A DNA stretch of 64,000 bases from Lachnospiraceae bacterium NE2001 (lineage in GTDB: Bacteria; Bacillota; Clostridia; Lachnospirales; Lachnospiraceae), in assembly GCA_900110635.1 (NCBI GenBank), contig FOEK01000011.1, forward strand, positions 62,001-126,000, written 5' to 3'. The position numbers were made by a program, and so were the translations under genes. This document shows, in pieces, positions 25,794 through 34,368 of this stretch. A model generated the notes under the pieces. The model did no database searches and was not told the origin of the DNA. It saw only the letters and a list, made by a program, of their open reading frames with translations. Each line of letters begins with the position of its first letter. The first letter of the stretch is position 1.

Positions 25794-28437
25794 TGGAAAC
25801 AGCATAATGAATCGCGGCTACTATGCACTCCCGAAGACACTTACTGATTCCAAGGGACTTCATACTAATGCTATACTTGGATTTCTGAATATCTTTTACA
25901 AGATATATTCGGAGGAACAGCCTACAAATATTATAGTAGCATTTGATATGCATGCTCCTACATTCAGGCATAATATCTATAAGGAATATAAAGGAACCCG
26001 TAAGGGGATGGAACCGGAGCTTAGAGAACAGTTTCCGGTTATCAAGGATGTTCTCAGTATTATGAAGGTTCTCTACGTTGAGAAGGCTGGATATGAGGCT
26101 GACGATATTATAGGTACTTATTCGAGACAGGCTGAAAAAGAGGGGATGGAGGTCAGTATTCTTTCAGGAGATCGTGACCTGCTTCAACTTGCTACGGATT
26201 CTATACTTGTTCGTATACCTAAGACAAAAGGCGGCCAGACAACTATTGAGAATTACTATGCAAAGGATGTTGTGGCTGAATATGGTGTGACACCTCTTGA
26301 ATTTATCGAGATGAAGGGTCTTATGGGAGATACCTCTGATAATATCCCTGGTGTTGAAGGTATAGGCCCGAAGACTGCATCAAATATTATACAGAAGTAT
26401 CACAGCATTGAGGCTGCTCTTGCTGATATAGAGCATGTAAAGCCTGATAAAGCCAGAACCAATCTGGATGCTAATCGTGAGATGGCGCTTTTTTCACGTG
26501 ATCTGGCAACTATTAAGCTGGACTGCGAACTAGAAGAGTCTGTTTCAGAGTCTCAGGTTGGTTCAGGTGATATATATAGCTCTGATGTCTACAATGTTCT
26601 TCTTGAGCTTGGCTTTAGAACACTTTTAAAAAGATTTGAAAATGTATCAGCTGAGGAGATTAAGGTTGAAACTAAGATAGAGATAAATCCTGTGGATATA
26701 TCTTATCCTGAGCTAATCGAAAAAATCCGTTCCTATGCTGATTCTTCAGTTGATGCTGTTTCAGATAATGCAGCTGAAGCAGAAAAGTTTGTTGGTTTTG
26801 GAACTACACTGACTAACGGCTCGATATATGGAGCTGCTATATCATTTAACAAGGAAGTATATATAGTTCGTGGAAATGAACTGAAGAATCTTCGGAGAGA
26901 TATTCCTTCTAATATAAAGCTTTCTTTTGTTGGGCTGAAAGAATATATAGATTATTTTGGACTTGAGGAGTCGGACAATCTGTTTGATGTATCTCTAGGT
27001 GCATATTTGATCGATCCACTTGTTAATGGCTATAATTACAGCTATATTGCCAGTCGTTTTCTTGGCGTAGAAATAGAGGATGAGAAGCTCCTTATTGGTA
27101 AAGACGAGATAACTCCATTTTCCCTTGATATGGATAATTATCGTAAAATGATATCGTATATGGCTTATACAGCTGCTGAATCGGTTAAGCCAATTATAGA
27201 CAAGTTGAAGTCTATGGATGAATACTCGCTATATACCGATATCGAATATCCTGTTATATTTGTTCTTAACTCTATGGAGAGTTATGGCGTAAGGGTTGAT
27301 TCTGAAACTCTAACTGAATATGGGAAACAGCTGGATGAGAAGCTTGATACTCTGACAGAAAGCATCTACAAGCTGGCTGGAGAGGAGTTTAATATCAATT
27401 CTCCTAAACAGCTTGGCGTGATTCTTTTTGAAAAACTGGGCTTAAAGAGTGGAAAGAAGACCAAGAGTGGTTATTCCACCAGTGTTGATGTCCTAAGCAA
27501 GCTTCGTGATGATCATCCAATTATTCCAGAGATTCTGGAGTATAGATCTATATCAAAGCTACGTTCAACCTACGTTGATGGACTTCTGGAATCGATCAGA
27601 TCTGATGGCCGTATTCACAGTAAGTTTAATCAGACAGTAACTGCCACCGGAAGACTCAGCTCCACAGAACCGAATCTGCAGAATATCCCAACACGTACTG
27701 CTGAAGGCAGGGAGATAAGAAAATCCTTTGTTCCTGCTGAGGGATACACCTTTGTAGATGCAGATTATTCACAGATAGAGCTTAGAGTTATGGCTTCTAT
27801 TTCTGAAGATGAGTCTCTGATAGAAGCATTTAATTCTTCTAAGGATATTCACGCTATTACTGCTTCTCAGGTTTTCGGCGTGCCTATAGAAGAAGTTGAC
27901 TCTACACTTCGTAGAAGAGCGAAGGCAGTTAACTTCGGAATAATATACGGCATTAGTTCCTTTGGTCTGGGAGAAGATCTTGGAATCTCCCGTAAAGAGG
28001 CAAAGGATTATATAGATAAGTATTTTGCTACCTATGTAAGAGTTAAGGATTATCTGGATTCCTGTGTGCAAGGGGCGAAAGATACAGGAGTTGTTCGTAC
28101 AATGTATGGCAGACTTCGTCCTATACCTGAACTCCAGAGTTCAAACTTTATGCAGCGTTCCTTTGGTGAGAGAGTTGCTATGAATTCTCCAATACAGGGA
28201 ACAGCCGCAGATATCATAAAACTTGCAATGATAAAGGTTTGGCATGAACTGAAGGCCAGAAATCTTAAGTCGAGACTGATCCTTCAGATTCACGATGAAC
28301 TGCTTATAGAAACAGCGCCTGGCGAGGTGGAAGAGGTGACAGAACTGCTGCGTGAAAATATGGAGAATGCCGCAACACTTGCTGTTCCTCTCTATGTGGA
28401 CGTCCATACTGGGTCCACACTCTACGACGCAAAATAA
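25771..28437 (+). CDS. polA: DNA polymerase I
   Basis: 888 residues. The N-terminal 5'-3' exonuclease domain (LLLIDGNSIMNRGYYALP, YEADDIIGTYSRQAE, GDTSDNIPGVEGIGPKTA) is complete. The middle domain has the fold but lacks the acidic exonuclease I motif (FVGFGTTLTNG where proofreading enzymes have DxE), so 3'-5' proofreading is probably lost. The polymerase domain has DADYSQIELRVMAS, RRRAKAVNFGIIYG and QIHDELLIE. It fills gaps and removes Okazaki primers. ATG 25771 has GGGGAGG about 9 bp upstream; an in-frame TTG at 25753 precedes that site. Confidence 0.97.
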   Translation: MSKLLLIDGNSIMNRGYYALPKTLTDSKGLHTNAILGFLNIFYKIYSEEQPTNIIVAFDMHAPTFRHNIYKEYKGTRKGMEPELREQFPVIKDVLSIMKVLYVEKAGYEADDIIGTYSRQAEKEGMEVSILSGDRDLLQLATDSILVRIPKTKGGQTTIENYYAKDVVAEYGVTPLEFIEMKGLMGDTSDNIPGVEGIGPKTASNIIQKYHSIEAALADIEHVKPDKARTNLDANREMALFSRDLATIKLDCELEESVSESQVGSGDIYSSDVYNVLLELGFRTLLKRFENVSAEEIKVETKIEINPVDISYPELIEKIRSYADSSVDAVSDNAAEAEKFVGFGTTLTNGSIYGAAISFNKEVYIVRGNELKNLRRDIPSNIKLSFVGLKEYIDYFGLEESDNLFDVSLGAYLIDPLVNGYNYSYIASRFLGVEIEDEKLLIGKDEITPFSLDMDNYRKMISYMAYTAAESVKPIIDKLKSMDEYSLYTDIEYPVIFVLNSMESYGVRVDSETLTEYGKQLDEKLDTLTESIYKLAGEEFNINSPKQLGVILFEKLGLKSGKKTKSGYSTSVDVLSKLRDDHPIIPEILEYRSISKLRSTYVDGLLESIRSDGRIHSKFNQTVTATGRLSSTEPNLQNIPTRTAEGREIRKSFVPAEGYTFVDADYSQIELRVMASISEDESLIEAFNSSKDIHAITASQVFGVPIEEVDSTLRRRAKAVNFGIIYGISSFGLGEDLGISRKEAKDYIDKYFATYVRVKDYLDSCVQGAKDTGVVRTMYGRLRPIPELQSSNFMQRSFGERVAMNSPIQGTAADIIKLAMIKVWHELKARNLKSRLILQIHDELLIETAPGEVEEVTELLRENMENAATLAVPLYVDVHTGSTLYDAK

Positions 28438-28459
28438 TGTTGTCACGGGTAAATATATT

Positions 28460-29101
28460 ATGGTTGTGATTGGATTAACAGGTGGTATTGGTTCTGGTAA
28501 ATCCTTTGTGCTGGAGCTTCTTCATAAGAGGTATGATATACCTGTCTTTGAGTCGGACAAGGTTGCAAAGGATCTGATGATGCCGCCAAATGATATATAT
28601 AAGGATGTGGTCCTTGAGTTTGGTGAGAGCATACTTGAAGATGTGGATGAAACTTCTATTGATAGGCCTGTTGAAAAACCTATTGATAGAGAGAAGCTCA
28701 GACAGATCGTTATGAATGATGAAAAGAGTCTTGCCAGATTAAATGCCATAGTTCATCCTGGGGTTAAGAAGTATTTTAAGGATATAATCGCCAGTGATAA
28801 TTATTCGGTTATCATTATTGAGTCTGCCATTCTTCTTCAGGATGGTTATGATGAAATATGTGATGAGATATGGTACGTAAGGGCTGACAGGGTTACCAGA
28901 CGTAATCGCATAATGAAGGACAGAGGTTATACCTATGAGAAGGCAAACAGCTTCATGGATAACCAGCCTGATGATGACTATTATATGGAACATGCAGACA
29001 GAGTAATTAACAATAATCATTTCAAAGAATTGGAACTGCTTATTCTGGAAGTGGATTCCGTGATAAAATCATTTAAAGAAAAATATCCATTTATTATATG
29101 A
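28460..29101 (+). CDS. coaE: Dephospho-CoA kinase
   Basis: 213 residues. The P-loop GLTGGIGSGKS starts at residue 5; other CoaE features are FESDKVAKDLM, IVHPGVKKYF and RNRIMKDRGYT. It phosphorylates dephospho-CoA in the last step of CoA synthesis. ATG 28460 matches the family N-terminus; a longer frame beginning at 28352 runs through polA and is rejected. No strong ribosome site is seen (GGGTAAATATATT). polA-coaE adjacency is common in Firmicutes. Confidence 0.95.
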   Translation: MVVIGLTGGIGSGKSFVLELLHKRYDIPVFESDKVAKDLMMPPNDIYKDVVLEFGESILEDVDETSIDRPVEKPIDREKLRQIVMNDEKSLARLNAIVHPGVKKYFKDIIASDNYSVIIIESAILLQDGYDEICDEIWYVRADRVTRRNRIMKDRGYTYEKANSFMDNQPDDDYYMEHADRVINNNHFKELELLILEVDSVIKSFKEKYPFII

Positions 29102-29124
29102 TTTTTATATTATTCCTTTATTAT

Positions 29125-29153
29125 TTGACGTTTTTATGATAATATAATTATAT
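29125..29153 (+). promoter_or_regulatory. Probable promoter of the diguanylate cyclase gene
   Basis: TTGACG (29125-29130), 17-bp spacer, TTATAT (29148-29153); a TATAAT at 29143 is too close to the -35. Confidence 0.35.
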
Positions 29154-29174
29154 ATTTCTTATGGGAGTGAAGAG

Positions 29175-30875
29175 GTGTCAGAGGAGTATAAATTATCTTA
29201 TTTTAATATCTTCAGATTGTTCAATCGAATTGCTTATGGTGTGATCATCATTGCAATTCTTCTTATGTGGGCTTCGGGTATTGGTACTGGTTATGCCCAT
29301 TATGTTTATTTACTCTCAGTTTTTGGTGTTATGTTCGTCTGTGACGAATTTATCTTTAAGAAGAGTCGTACAAAACTTCCCAAGTTATTTTTTGAGATAA
29401 GGTTCTTTGCATACCCAATACTTGTTAGTGTTGGATGTATTATTCGCGAGCTTTTCCCGGTTATCTTTTTGTCTCTTCTTTTCTTTATATTCTATGTTAT
29501 ATTCCAGGATACTATATTCTGCGATATATTTAATTCTTACACGAATTACTTCAAGAGGGCAATCCTTGGAATTGTAACTGGTGTTTTGATGTTTATTCTT
29601 CAGTATCGCAAGAGCATTGAAGGTGTATGGTTCCTGATCCCGGTTATTGTTGTCGCATTATATGTATCACTTATATTCTTTTCGTATTTTGTTATTTACA
29701 AGTCTATAATGCATCTTGATGAAAGATATACCAAGCTTTATTTCAAGAATGCTGATATGATATCTGAGAATAAGAAGCTTCTTAAGTTCCAGGAGAGAGT
29801 TGAGAAGGTTAATAACGAGATCAATTATCAGAAGATCAATCTTACTAAGGCAAATGATGACCTGGCTAAGATTAACGAAGAAACAAGATCTCTTATCGAG
29901 GTTATGAAATACTTCTCAGCCAGCTTTAATGTTGAGAACAATGCTCATTATATGCTTGCAAATGTTGTTGAAATAAAAGAGACTGGCGCTGCAGCACTTT
30001 ATCTGGATAAGGATGTATATATGAATGAAGAACCTTATCTGGAGATTATTTCTGAGAATGCTGTTGCAGAAACTCTTCTAAAGCAGGATATAGTGAATAT
30101 ATATGATACTGTGAAGAAGAGAAAGTCTATGACACCTCTTATACTTTGTGATAACTATGATTTCAAATATCCATATCTTACTGGCAGTAATCTATGTAAT
30201 GCAGTAGTATTTCCTGCTTATGAGAATGAGAATGTATATGGTGTAATGGTCATTACCTCCAGTAAGTATGATTTCTTTGAAAATGGATACGCATTTTATG
30301 AGTCATCTATAATGGACTTCACATCAGCTCTTATATCTGATCGTCTGTATCTTCAAACAGAAGATATGGCTAAGAAGGATGGTCTGACCAAGATTTATAA
30401 CCGTATTTATTTCAATCAGTTCTATCCTGAAATGCTTGATGATGTGGCTGCTTCTGGCGATAAGCTGACAGTTGTTATGCTTGATATTGACCACTTTAAG
30501 CGAGTTAATGATACCTATGGACATCTGGCAGGTGATGAGGTTATCAAAGCTGTTGCTAAGGTTGATAATGATTTTGCGAAGAAGTATAACGGAACAGCTG
30601 TTAGATACGGTGGTGAGGAGTTCCTTCTTATACTTCGTGGCAAGGGCGTTGAAGAAACCCATGCTATCCTAAAGGAGATGCACGAGGTTATTAAGGCAAA
30701 TGTAGTTGAATTTGAAGATTACAAGATACAGGTTAATTCAAGTATTGGTCTTGCCTGCTATCCAGAAACCTGTGATGATATTCACGATGTTCTTGACAGG
30801 TCTGATAAGGCTATGTACTACAGTAAAGAGCATGGTCGTGGAAGAATTACTATAGATGGTCGTGAAGGTGAATAA
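29175..30875 (+). CDS. Membrane-bound diguanylate cyclase (GGDEF)
   Basis: 566 residues. Residues about 15-195 hold six or seven hydrophobic helices, an unnamed membrane sensor region. A coiled-coil linker (about 200-245) and a GAF-like segment (about 250-390) follow. The C-terminal GGDEF domain contains KDGLTKIYNR, DIDHFKRVNDTYGHLAGDEV and the active GGEEF at 479-483, so it should make cyclic di-GMP from two GTP. The product-inhibition I-site RxxD expected just before the GGEEF is absent (KYNGTAV). The start is GTG with GGGAG 7 bp upstream. No c-di-GMP effector lies nearby. Confidence 0.9.
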   Translation: MSEEYKLSYFNIFRLFNRIAYGVIIIAILLMWASGIGTGYAHYVYLLSVFGVMFVCDEFIFKKSRTKLPKLFFEIRFFAYPILVSVGCIIRELFPVIFLSLLFFIFYVIFQDTIFCDIFNSYTNYFKRAILGIVTGVLMFILQYRKSIEGVWFLIPVIVVALYVSLIFFSYFVIYKSIMHLDERYTKLYFKNADMISENKKLLKFQERVEKVNNEINYQKINLTKANDDLAKINEETRSLIEVMKYFSASFNVENNAHYMLANVVEIKETGAAALYLDKDVYMNEEPYLEIISENAVAETLLKQDIVNIYDTVKKRKSMTPLILCDNYDFKYPYLTGSNLCNAVVFPAYENENVYGVMVITSSKYDFFENGYAFYESSIMDFTSALISDRLYLQTEDMAKKDGLTKIYNRIYFNQFYPEMLDDVAASGDKLTVVMLDIDHFKRVNDTYGHLAGDEVIKAVAKVDNDFAKKYNGTAVRYGGEEFLLILRGKGVEETHAILKEMHEVIKANVVEFEDYKIQVNSSIGLACYPETCDDIHDVLDRSDKAMYYSKEHGRGRITIDGREGE

Positions 30876-30910
30876 ACCTCTTGATTAAAACAAAATAAAC
30901 GAGTAATATA

Positions 30911-30940
30911 TTTAGGTGTCAATTTTTATTGACACCTAAA
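30911..30940. terminator. Hairpin between the GGDEF gene and ackA
   Basis: Perfect inverted repeat TTTAGGTGTCAA/TTGACACCTAAA with a short T-rich loop. Its tail (TGTTTGTC) is only moderately T-rich. Confidence 0.6.
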
Positions 30941-30991
30941 TGTTTGTCATAAGACATTTTATATATAATACTATTAAAGGAGAACATAGAT

Positions 30992-32188
30992 ATGAAGATT
31001 CTAGTTATCAATGCAGGCTCAACATCACTTAAGTATCAGCTTATCGATTCTGATACAGAAGAAGTTCTTGCAAAGGGACTTTGCGAGAGAATAGGTGCAG
31101 GCGGACATCTTAAGTATGACAGTTCAAAGACAGGAGAGAAGAAGGAGAAGGATATCGATATGCCAGATCATGGCGTAGCTCTTAAGGCTGTTATCGATGT
31201 TCTTGTAAGCCCAGAGGATGGTGCGGTTGCATCTCTTGAAGAGATAGATGCTGTTGGACATAGAGTAGTTCACGGTGGTGAGTATTTTGACAGAACTGTT
31301 CTTGTAACGGATGAGGTTATTGCAAAGATCGAAGAGATATCTGATCTTGCTCCACTTCATAACCCAGCTAACCTTCTTGGTATCCGTGCATGCCAGAAGC
31401 TTATGCCAACTACTCCACAGTGCGTAACATTTGATACAGCTTTCCATCAGACTATGCCAGAGAAGGCATTCCTCTATGGTATTCCTTATTCATACTATGA
31501 AAATTATAAGATAAGACGTTATGGTTTCCATGGTACAAGTCACAGCTATGTATCTAAGAAGGCGCTTACACATCTTGATAAGCCAGCTGAGGATACAAAG
31601 GTTATCGTTTGTCACCTTGGTGGTGGTGCAAGTATCACAGCTGTTAAGGGTGGCAAGTCAGTAGATACATCTATGGGTCTTACACCACTTGAAGGTCTTG
31701 TAATGGGTACAAGAAGTGGTTCTCTTGATCCAGCTATTGTTCAGTTTATAGCTGATAAGGAAAACCTTTCAGTTGATGAGGTTCTTACTATACTAAATAA
31801 GAAGTCAGGTCTTCTTGGTCTTTCAGGAAAGTCAAGTGACTGTAGAGATATAGATGCTGGTAGAGATGCTGGCGATAAGAGATGCGAGATTGCATTCCAG
31901 GCATTTGTATATAGTGCAGTTAAGCTTGTTGGTGCATATGCAGCTGCAATGAACGGTGTTGACCTTATTGCATTTACAGCTGGTATCGGTGAAAATGATG
32001 CAAAGATCAGAGGAGCTATTCTTGATTACTTTGATTATCTCGGAGTTAAGTATGATAAGGCTCTTAATGATTCTACTCACGGAGATGAGGTTGAGATTCA
32101 GACAGCTGATTCAAAGGTAAAGGTTGTTGTTATCCCTACAAACGAAGAGCTTACAATCGCTAGAGAAACTCTTGAGCTTGTTAAGTAA
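30992..32188 (+). CDS. ackA: Acetate kinase
   Basis: 398 residues, normal. Signature motifs are KILVINAGSTSLKYQL at the N-terminus, GHRVVHGGEYF, FDTAFHQTMP and RYGFHGTSHSYV, plus VCHLGGGASI and FTAGIGEND. It converts acetyl phosphate and ADP to acetate and ATP, a main energy-yielding step in fermenters. AAAGGAG precedes the ATG. Phosphotransacetylase (pta) is not within the window. Codon use indicates high expression. Confidence 0.98.
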   Translation: MKILVINAGSTSLKYQLIDSDTEEVLAKGLCERIGAGGHLKYDSSKTGEKKEKDIDMPDHGVALKAVIDVLVSPEDGAVASLEEIDAVGHRVVHGGEYFDRTVLVTDEVIAKIEEISDLAPLHNPANLLGIRACQKLMPTTPQCVTFDTAFHQTMPEKAFLYGIPYSYYENYKIRRYGFHGTSHSYVSKKALTHLDKPAEDTKVIVCHLGGGASITAVKGGKSVDTSMGLTPLEGLVMGTRSGSLDPAIVQFIADKENLSVDEVLTILNKKSGLLGLSGKSSDCRDIDAGRDAGDKRCEIAFQAFVYSAVKLVGAYAAAMNGVDLIAFTAGIGENDAKIRGAILDYFDYLGVKYDKALNDSTHGDEVEIQTADSKVKVVVIPTNEELTIARETLELVK

Positions 32189-32231
32189 CTAGAAAACTGC
32201 TCAACAGTTACGAATTTTTTTAAAAATTATG

Positions 32232-32260
32232 TTGACAAGTGCTGATTTAATCAGTATAAT
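32232..32260 (+). promoter_or_regulatory. Consensus promoter of rpmF
   Basis: TTGACA (32232-32237), 17 bp, TATAAT (32255-32260): a perfect sigma-A consensus, about 63 bp before the L32 start. Confidence 0.85.
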
Positions 32261-32322
32261 TTGTCGAGTGTGGTTAAAAACCATGAGATAACCAAGTTTC
32301 GTTTGAAGGAGGTGTATTCGGT

Positions 32323-32502
32323 ATGTCAATATGTCCTAAGAATAAGATATCAAAGGCTAGACGTGATAAGAGAAGAGCAAACTGGAAGATGACTGCTCCA
32401 ACTCTTGTTAAGTGTCCAAAGTGCGGCGAGCTTATGATGCCTCATAGAGTATGCAAGAGCTGTGGCTCATATGGTCAGAAGGAGATTATCGCTGTAGATT
32501 AA
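32323..32502 (+). CDS. rpmF: 50S ribosomal protein L32
   Basis: 59 codons. The translation begins MSICPKNKISKARRDKRR and carries a zinc ribbon, CPKC followed by CKSC, the four-cysteine form of L32. AAGGAGG lies about 9 bp upstream. In many Clostridia a DUF177 (YceD) gene sits directly before rpmF; here only 134 bp of promoter-bearing sequence separates ackA from rpmF, so yceD is absent from this spot. A terminator follows. Confidence 0.95.
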   Translation: MSICPKNKISKARRDKRRANWKMTAPTLVKCPKCGELMMPHRVCKSCGSYGQKEIIAVD

Positions 32503-32536
32503 TCTATGCCTTGCATAACGCCTAATATTGAATCAT

Positions 32537-32569
32537 AAAAGCAGACTAGTTATTAGTCTGCTTTTTTAA
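32537..32569 (+). terminator. Terminator after rpmF
   Basis: Stem AAAAGCAGACTA (32537-32548) with TAGTCTGCTTTT, 5-nt loop, followed by T. Confidence 0.9.
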
Positions 32570-32629
32570 TACATTTCACAGTTATTTCTGCTATTTTAAT
32601 TCTTGCATTATAAGGATAGATAGTCTAGA

Positions 32630-32638
32630 ATGTTATAG
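32630..32638 (+). promoter_or_regulatory. Possible extended -10 promoter of plsX
   Basis: TG-T-TATAGT, an extended -10, about 31 bp before the plsX start; no convincing -35 at 17 bp. Confidence 0.35.
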
Positions 32639-32669
32639 TTGTCGTACCTATAATTAGGAGGAGATATCC

Positions 32670-33683
32670 ATGAGTGATATGATAAGAATCGTTATAGATA
32701 CCATTGGTGGAGATAATGGCGCATATGTATGTGTTAAGGGCGCCATAGAGGGGCTAAAGAATCACAAGGATGTTAAGATATTTCTGACGGGTCATAAGTC
32801 AGAGATTGATCTGCTGCTTGATGAGTATGAATATGATAAGGATAGGATAGAAGTAATTGACTGTACTGAGGAGGTTACTCTAAATGAGCCTCCAGTTCAG
32901 GCTGTTCGAGAGAAGAAGGATTCGTCCCTGGTTGTTGGTCTCACTCTTCTTAAGAAAGGAGAGGCTGATGCATTTATCTCTGCTGGAAGTACAGGTGCGA
33001 TACTTGCTGGTGGTCAGTTTGTGGTGGGACGTGCAAAGGGAGTAAAGAGAACTCCGCTTGCACATCTGCTTCCTACATCGAGTGAACCATCACTTCTTCT
33101 TGACTGTGGAGCAAATGTTGATGTGAAACCTGACGTTCTTGTTCAGTTTGCAGAGATGGGTTCTATATATATGGAAGAAGTCTGCGGTGTTAAGAATCCA
33201 AGAGTGGCCGTGGCAAATGTTGGTCTTGAGGAGGAGAAGGGCAATTCTCTTGTAAAGGCTGCATATTCCCAGCTTAAGACAAATACTAAGGTTAACTTTA
33301 TTGGTTCCATCGAGGCTAGAGCTATTCCTTATGGAAAAGCTGATGTAATAGTTGCAGATGGTTTTGTTGGAAATGTAATTATAAAACTATATGAAGGACT
33401 GTCCAAGATGATCCTTCGTGAGCTTAAGGGCGCATTTCTTGCTTCATTTACAAGTAAGCTGGGAGCTATGCTTGTTAAGAAGAGTATGAAGAAGACTCTT
33501 CTTAAGTTTGATGCTTCCAATAAGGGAGGCGCACCATTACTTGGTCTTAAGGGCCTGGTTGTTAAGATACACGGTAATTCAAAAGAGAATGAGGTTATCT
33601 CAGCTGTTGATCAGTGTGTATCCTTTGTAAGAAATGATGTTAGTGGTAAGATAATTAAAGGATTTGAAGATAGTGAAGAATGA
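32670..33683 (+). CDS. plsX: Phosphate acyltransferase PlsX
   Basis: 337 residues. The N-terminus IVIDTIGGDNGAYVCVKGAI corresponds to the PlsX DxMGGDxxP region, followed by VREKKDSSLVVGL, AGSTGAIL and ADGFVGNVIIKLYEG. It makes acyl-phosphate from acyl-ACP for PlsY. AGGAGGAG precedes the ATG. The 3' end overlaps rnc. The acyl carrier protein gene that often lies between plsX and rnc is missing here. Confidence 0.95.
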   Translation: MSDMIRIVIDTIGGDNGAYVCVKGAIEGLKNHKDVKIFLTGHKSEIDLLLDEYEYDKDRIEVIDCTEEVTLNEPPVQAVREKKDSSLVVGLTLLKKGEADAFISAGSTGAILAGGQFVVGRAKGVKRTPLAHLLPTSSEPSLLLDCGANVDVKPDVLVQFAEMGSIYMEEVCGVKNPRVAVANVGLEEEKGNSLVKAAYSQLKTNTKVNFIGSIEARAIPYGKADVIVADGFVGNVIIKLYEGLSKMILRELKGAFLASFTSKLGAMLVKKSMKKTLLKFDASNKGGAPLLGLKGLVVKIHGNSKENEVISAVDQCVSFVRNDVSGKIIKGFEDSEE

Positions 33684-34356
33684 TTATACAGCCTTTGAGG
33701 AGGTTCTTGGATATCATTTTAAGGACAGGACTCATTTGGATACAGCATTTACTCATAAGTCATTTGCCAACGAGCATGGTGGCGATGAGGTATCCTATGA
33801 GAGATATGAGTTTCTAGGTGATGCTATACTCCAGTTTGTAGTTAGTAAGGAACTGTTCCTAAAGTATCCAGAGAAGTCTGAGGGCGAGCTTACAAAACTG
33901 AGAGCGAGTCTTGTGTGTGAATATACTTTATCACAGATTACAAGAGATCACGGGTTTGGCGAATATCTGTATCTCAGCCACGGCGAGGAGCTGACTGGCG
34001 GAAAGAACAGAACGTCGATTCTGTGTGATCTTTTTGAGTCTGTTCTTGGAGCTATTTATCTTGACGGCGGTATAGAAGAGGCCGAGAAGTATATAGACAA
34101 GTTCCTCTTTACAGATATTGAGCATCGTTCTACATTTTACGATGCCAAGTCCATTCTGCAGGAATATGCCCAGAGCAGAGGGTCCAAGGTAGAATATTTG
34201 CTTATTTCTACTACTGGTCCGGAGCATAACAAGATATATGAGTACGTTGCCACAATTGATGGTACAAAGTACGAGGTAGGTGTTGGCCATACCAAAAAAA
34301 TGGCTGAGCAGGTTGCTGCTCATAAGACCATTCTTAAGCTGAAAAATAAAGATTAA
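33673..34356 (+). CDS. rnc: Ribonuclease III
   Basis: 227 residues. The catalytic domain has the signature YERYEFLGDAILQFVVS and later LCDLFESVLGAIYLDGG; a double-stranded RNA-binding domain occupies the last 70 residues. It processes rRNA and structured RNA. No ATG is available at the right place: GTG 33673 has AAAGGA about 10 bp upstream, while TTG 33664 is too close to that site. It overlaps the plsX end by 11 bp and is followed by smc 12 bp later. Confidence 0.94.
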   Translation: MKNDYTAFEEVLGYHFKDRTHLDTAFTHKSFANEHGGDEVSYERYEFLGDAILQFVVSKELFLKYPEKSEGELTKLRASLVCEYTLSQITRDHGFGEYLYLSHGEELTGGKNRTSILCDLFESVLGAIYLDGGIEEAEKYIDKFLFTDIEHRSTFYDAKSILQEYAQSRGSKVEYLLISTTGPEHNKIYEYVATIDGTKYEVGVGHTKKMAEQVAAHKTILKLKNKD

Positions 34357-34368
34357 CAGGATGAAATA

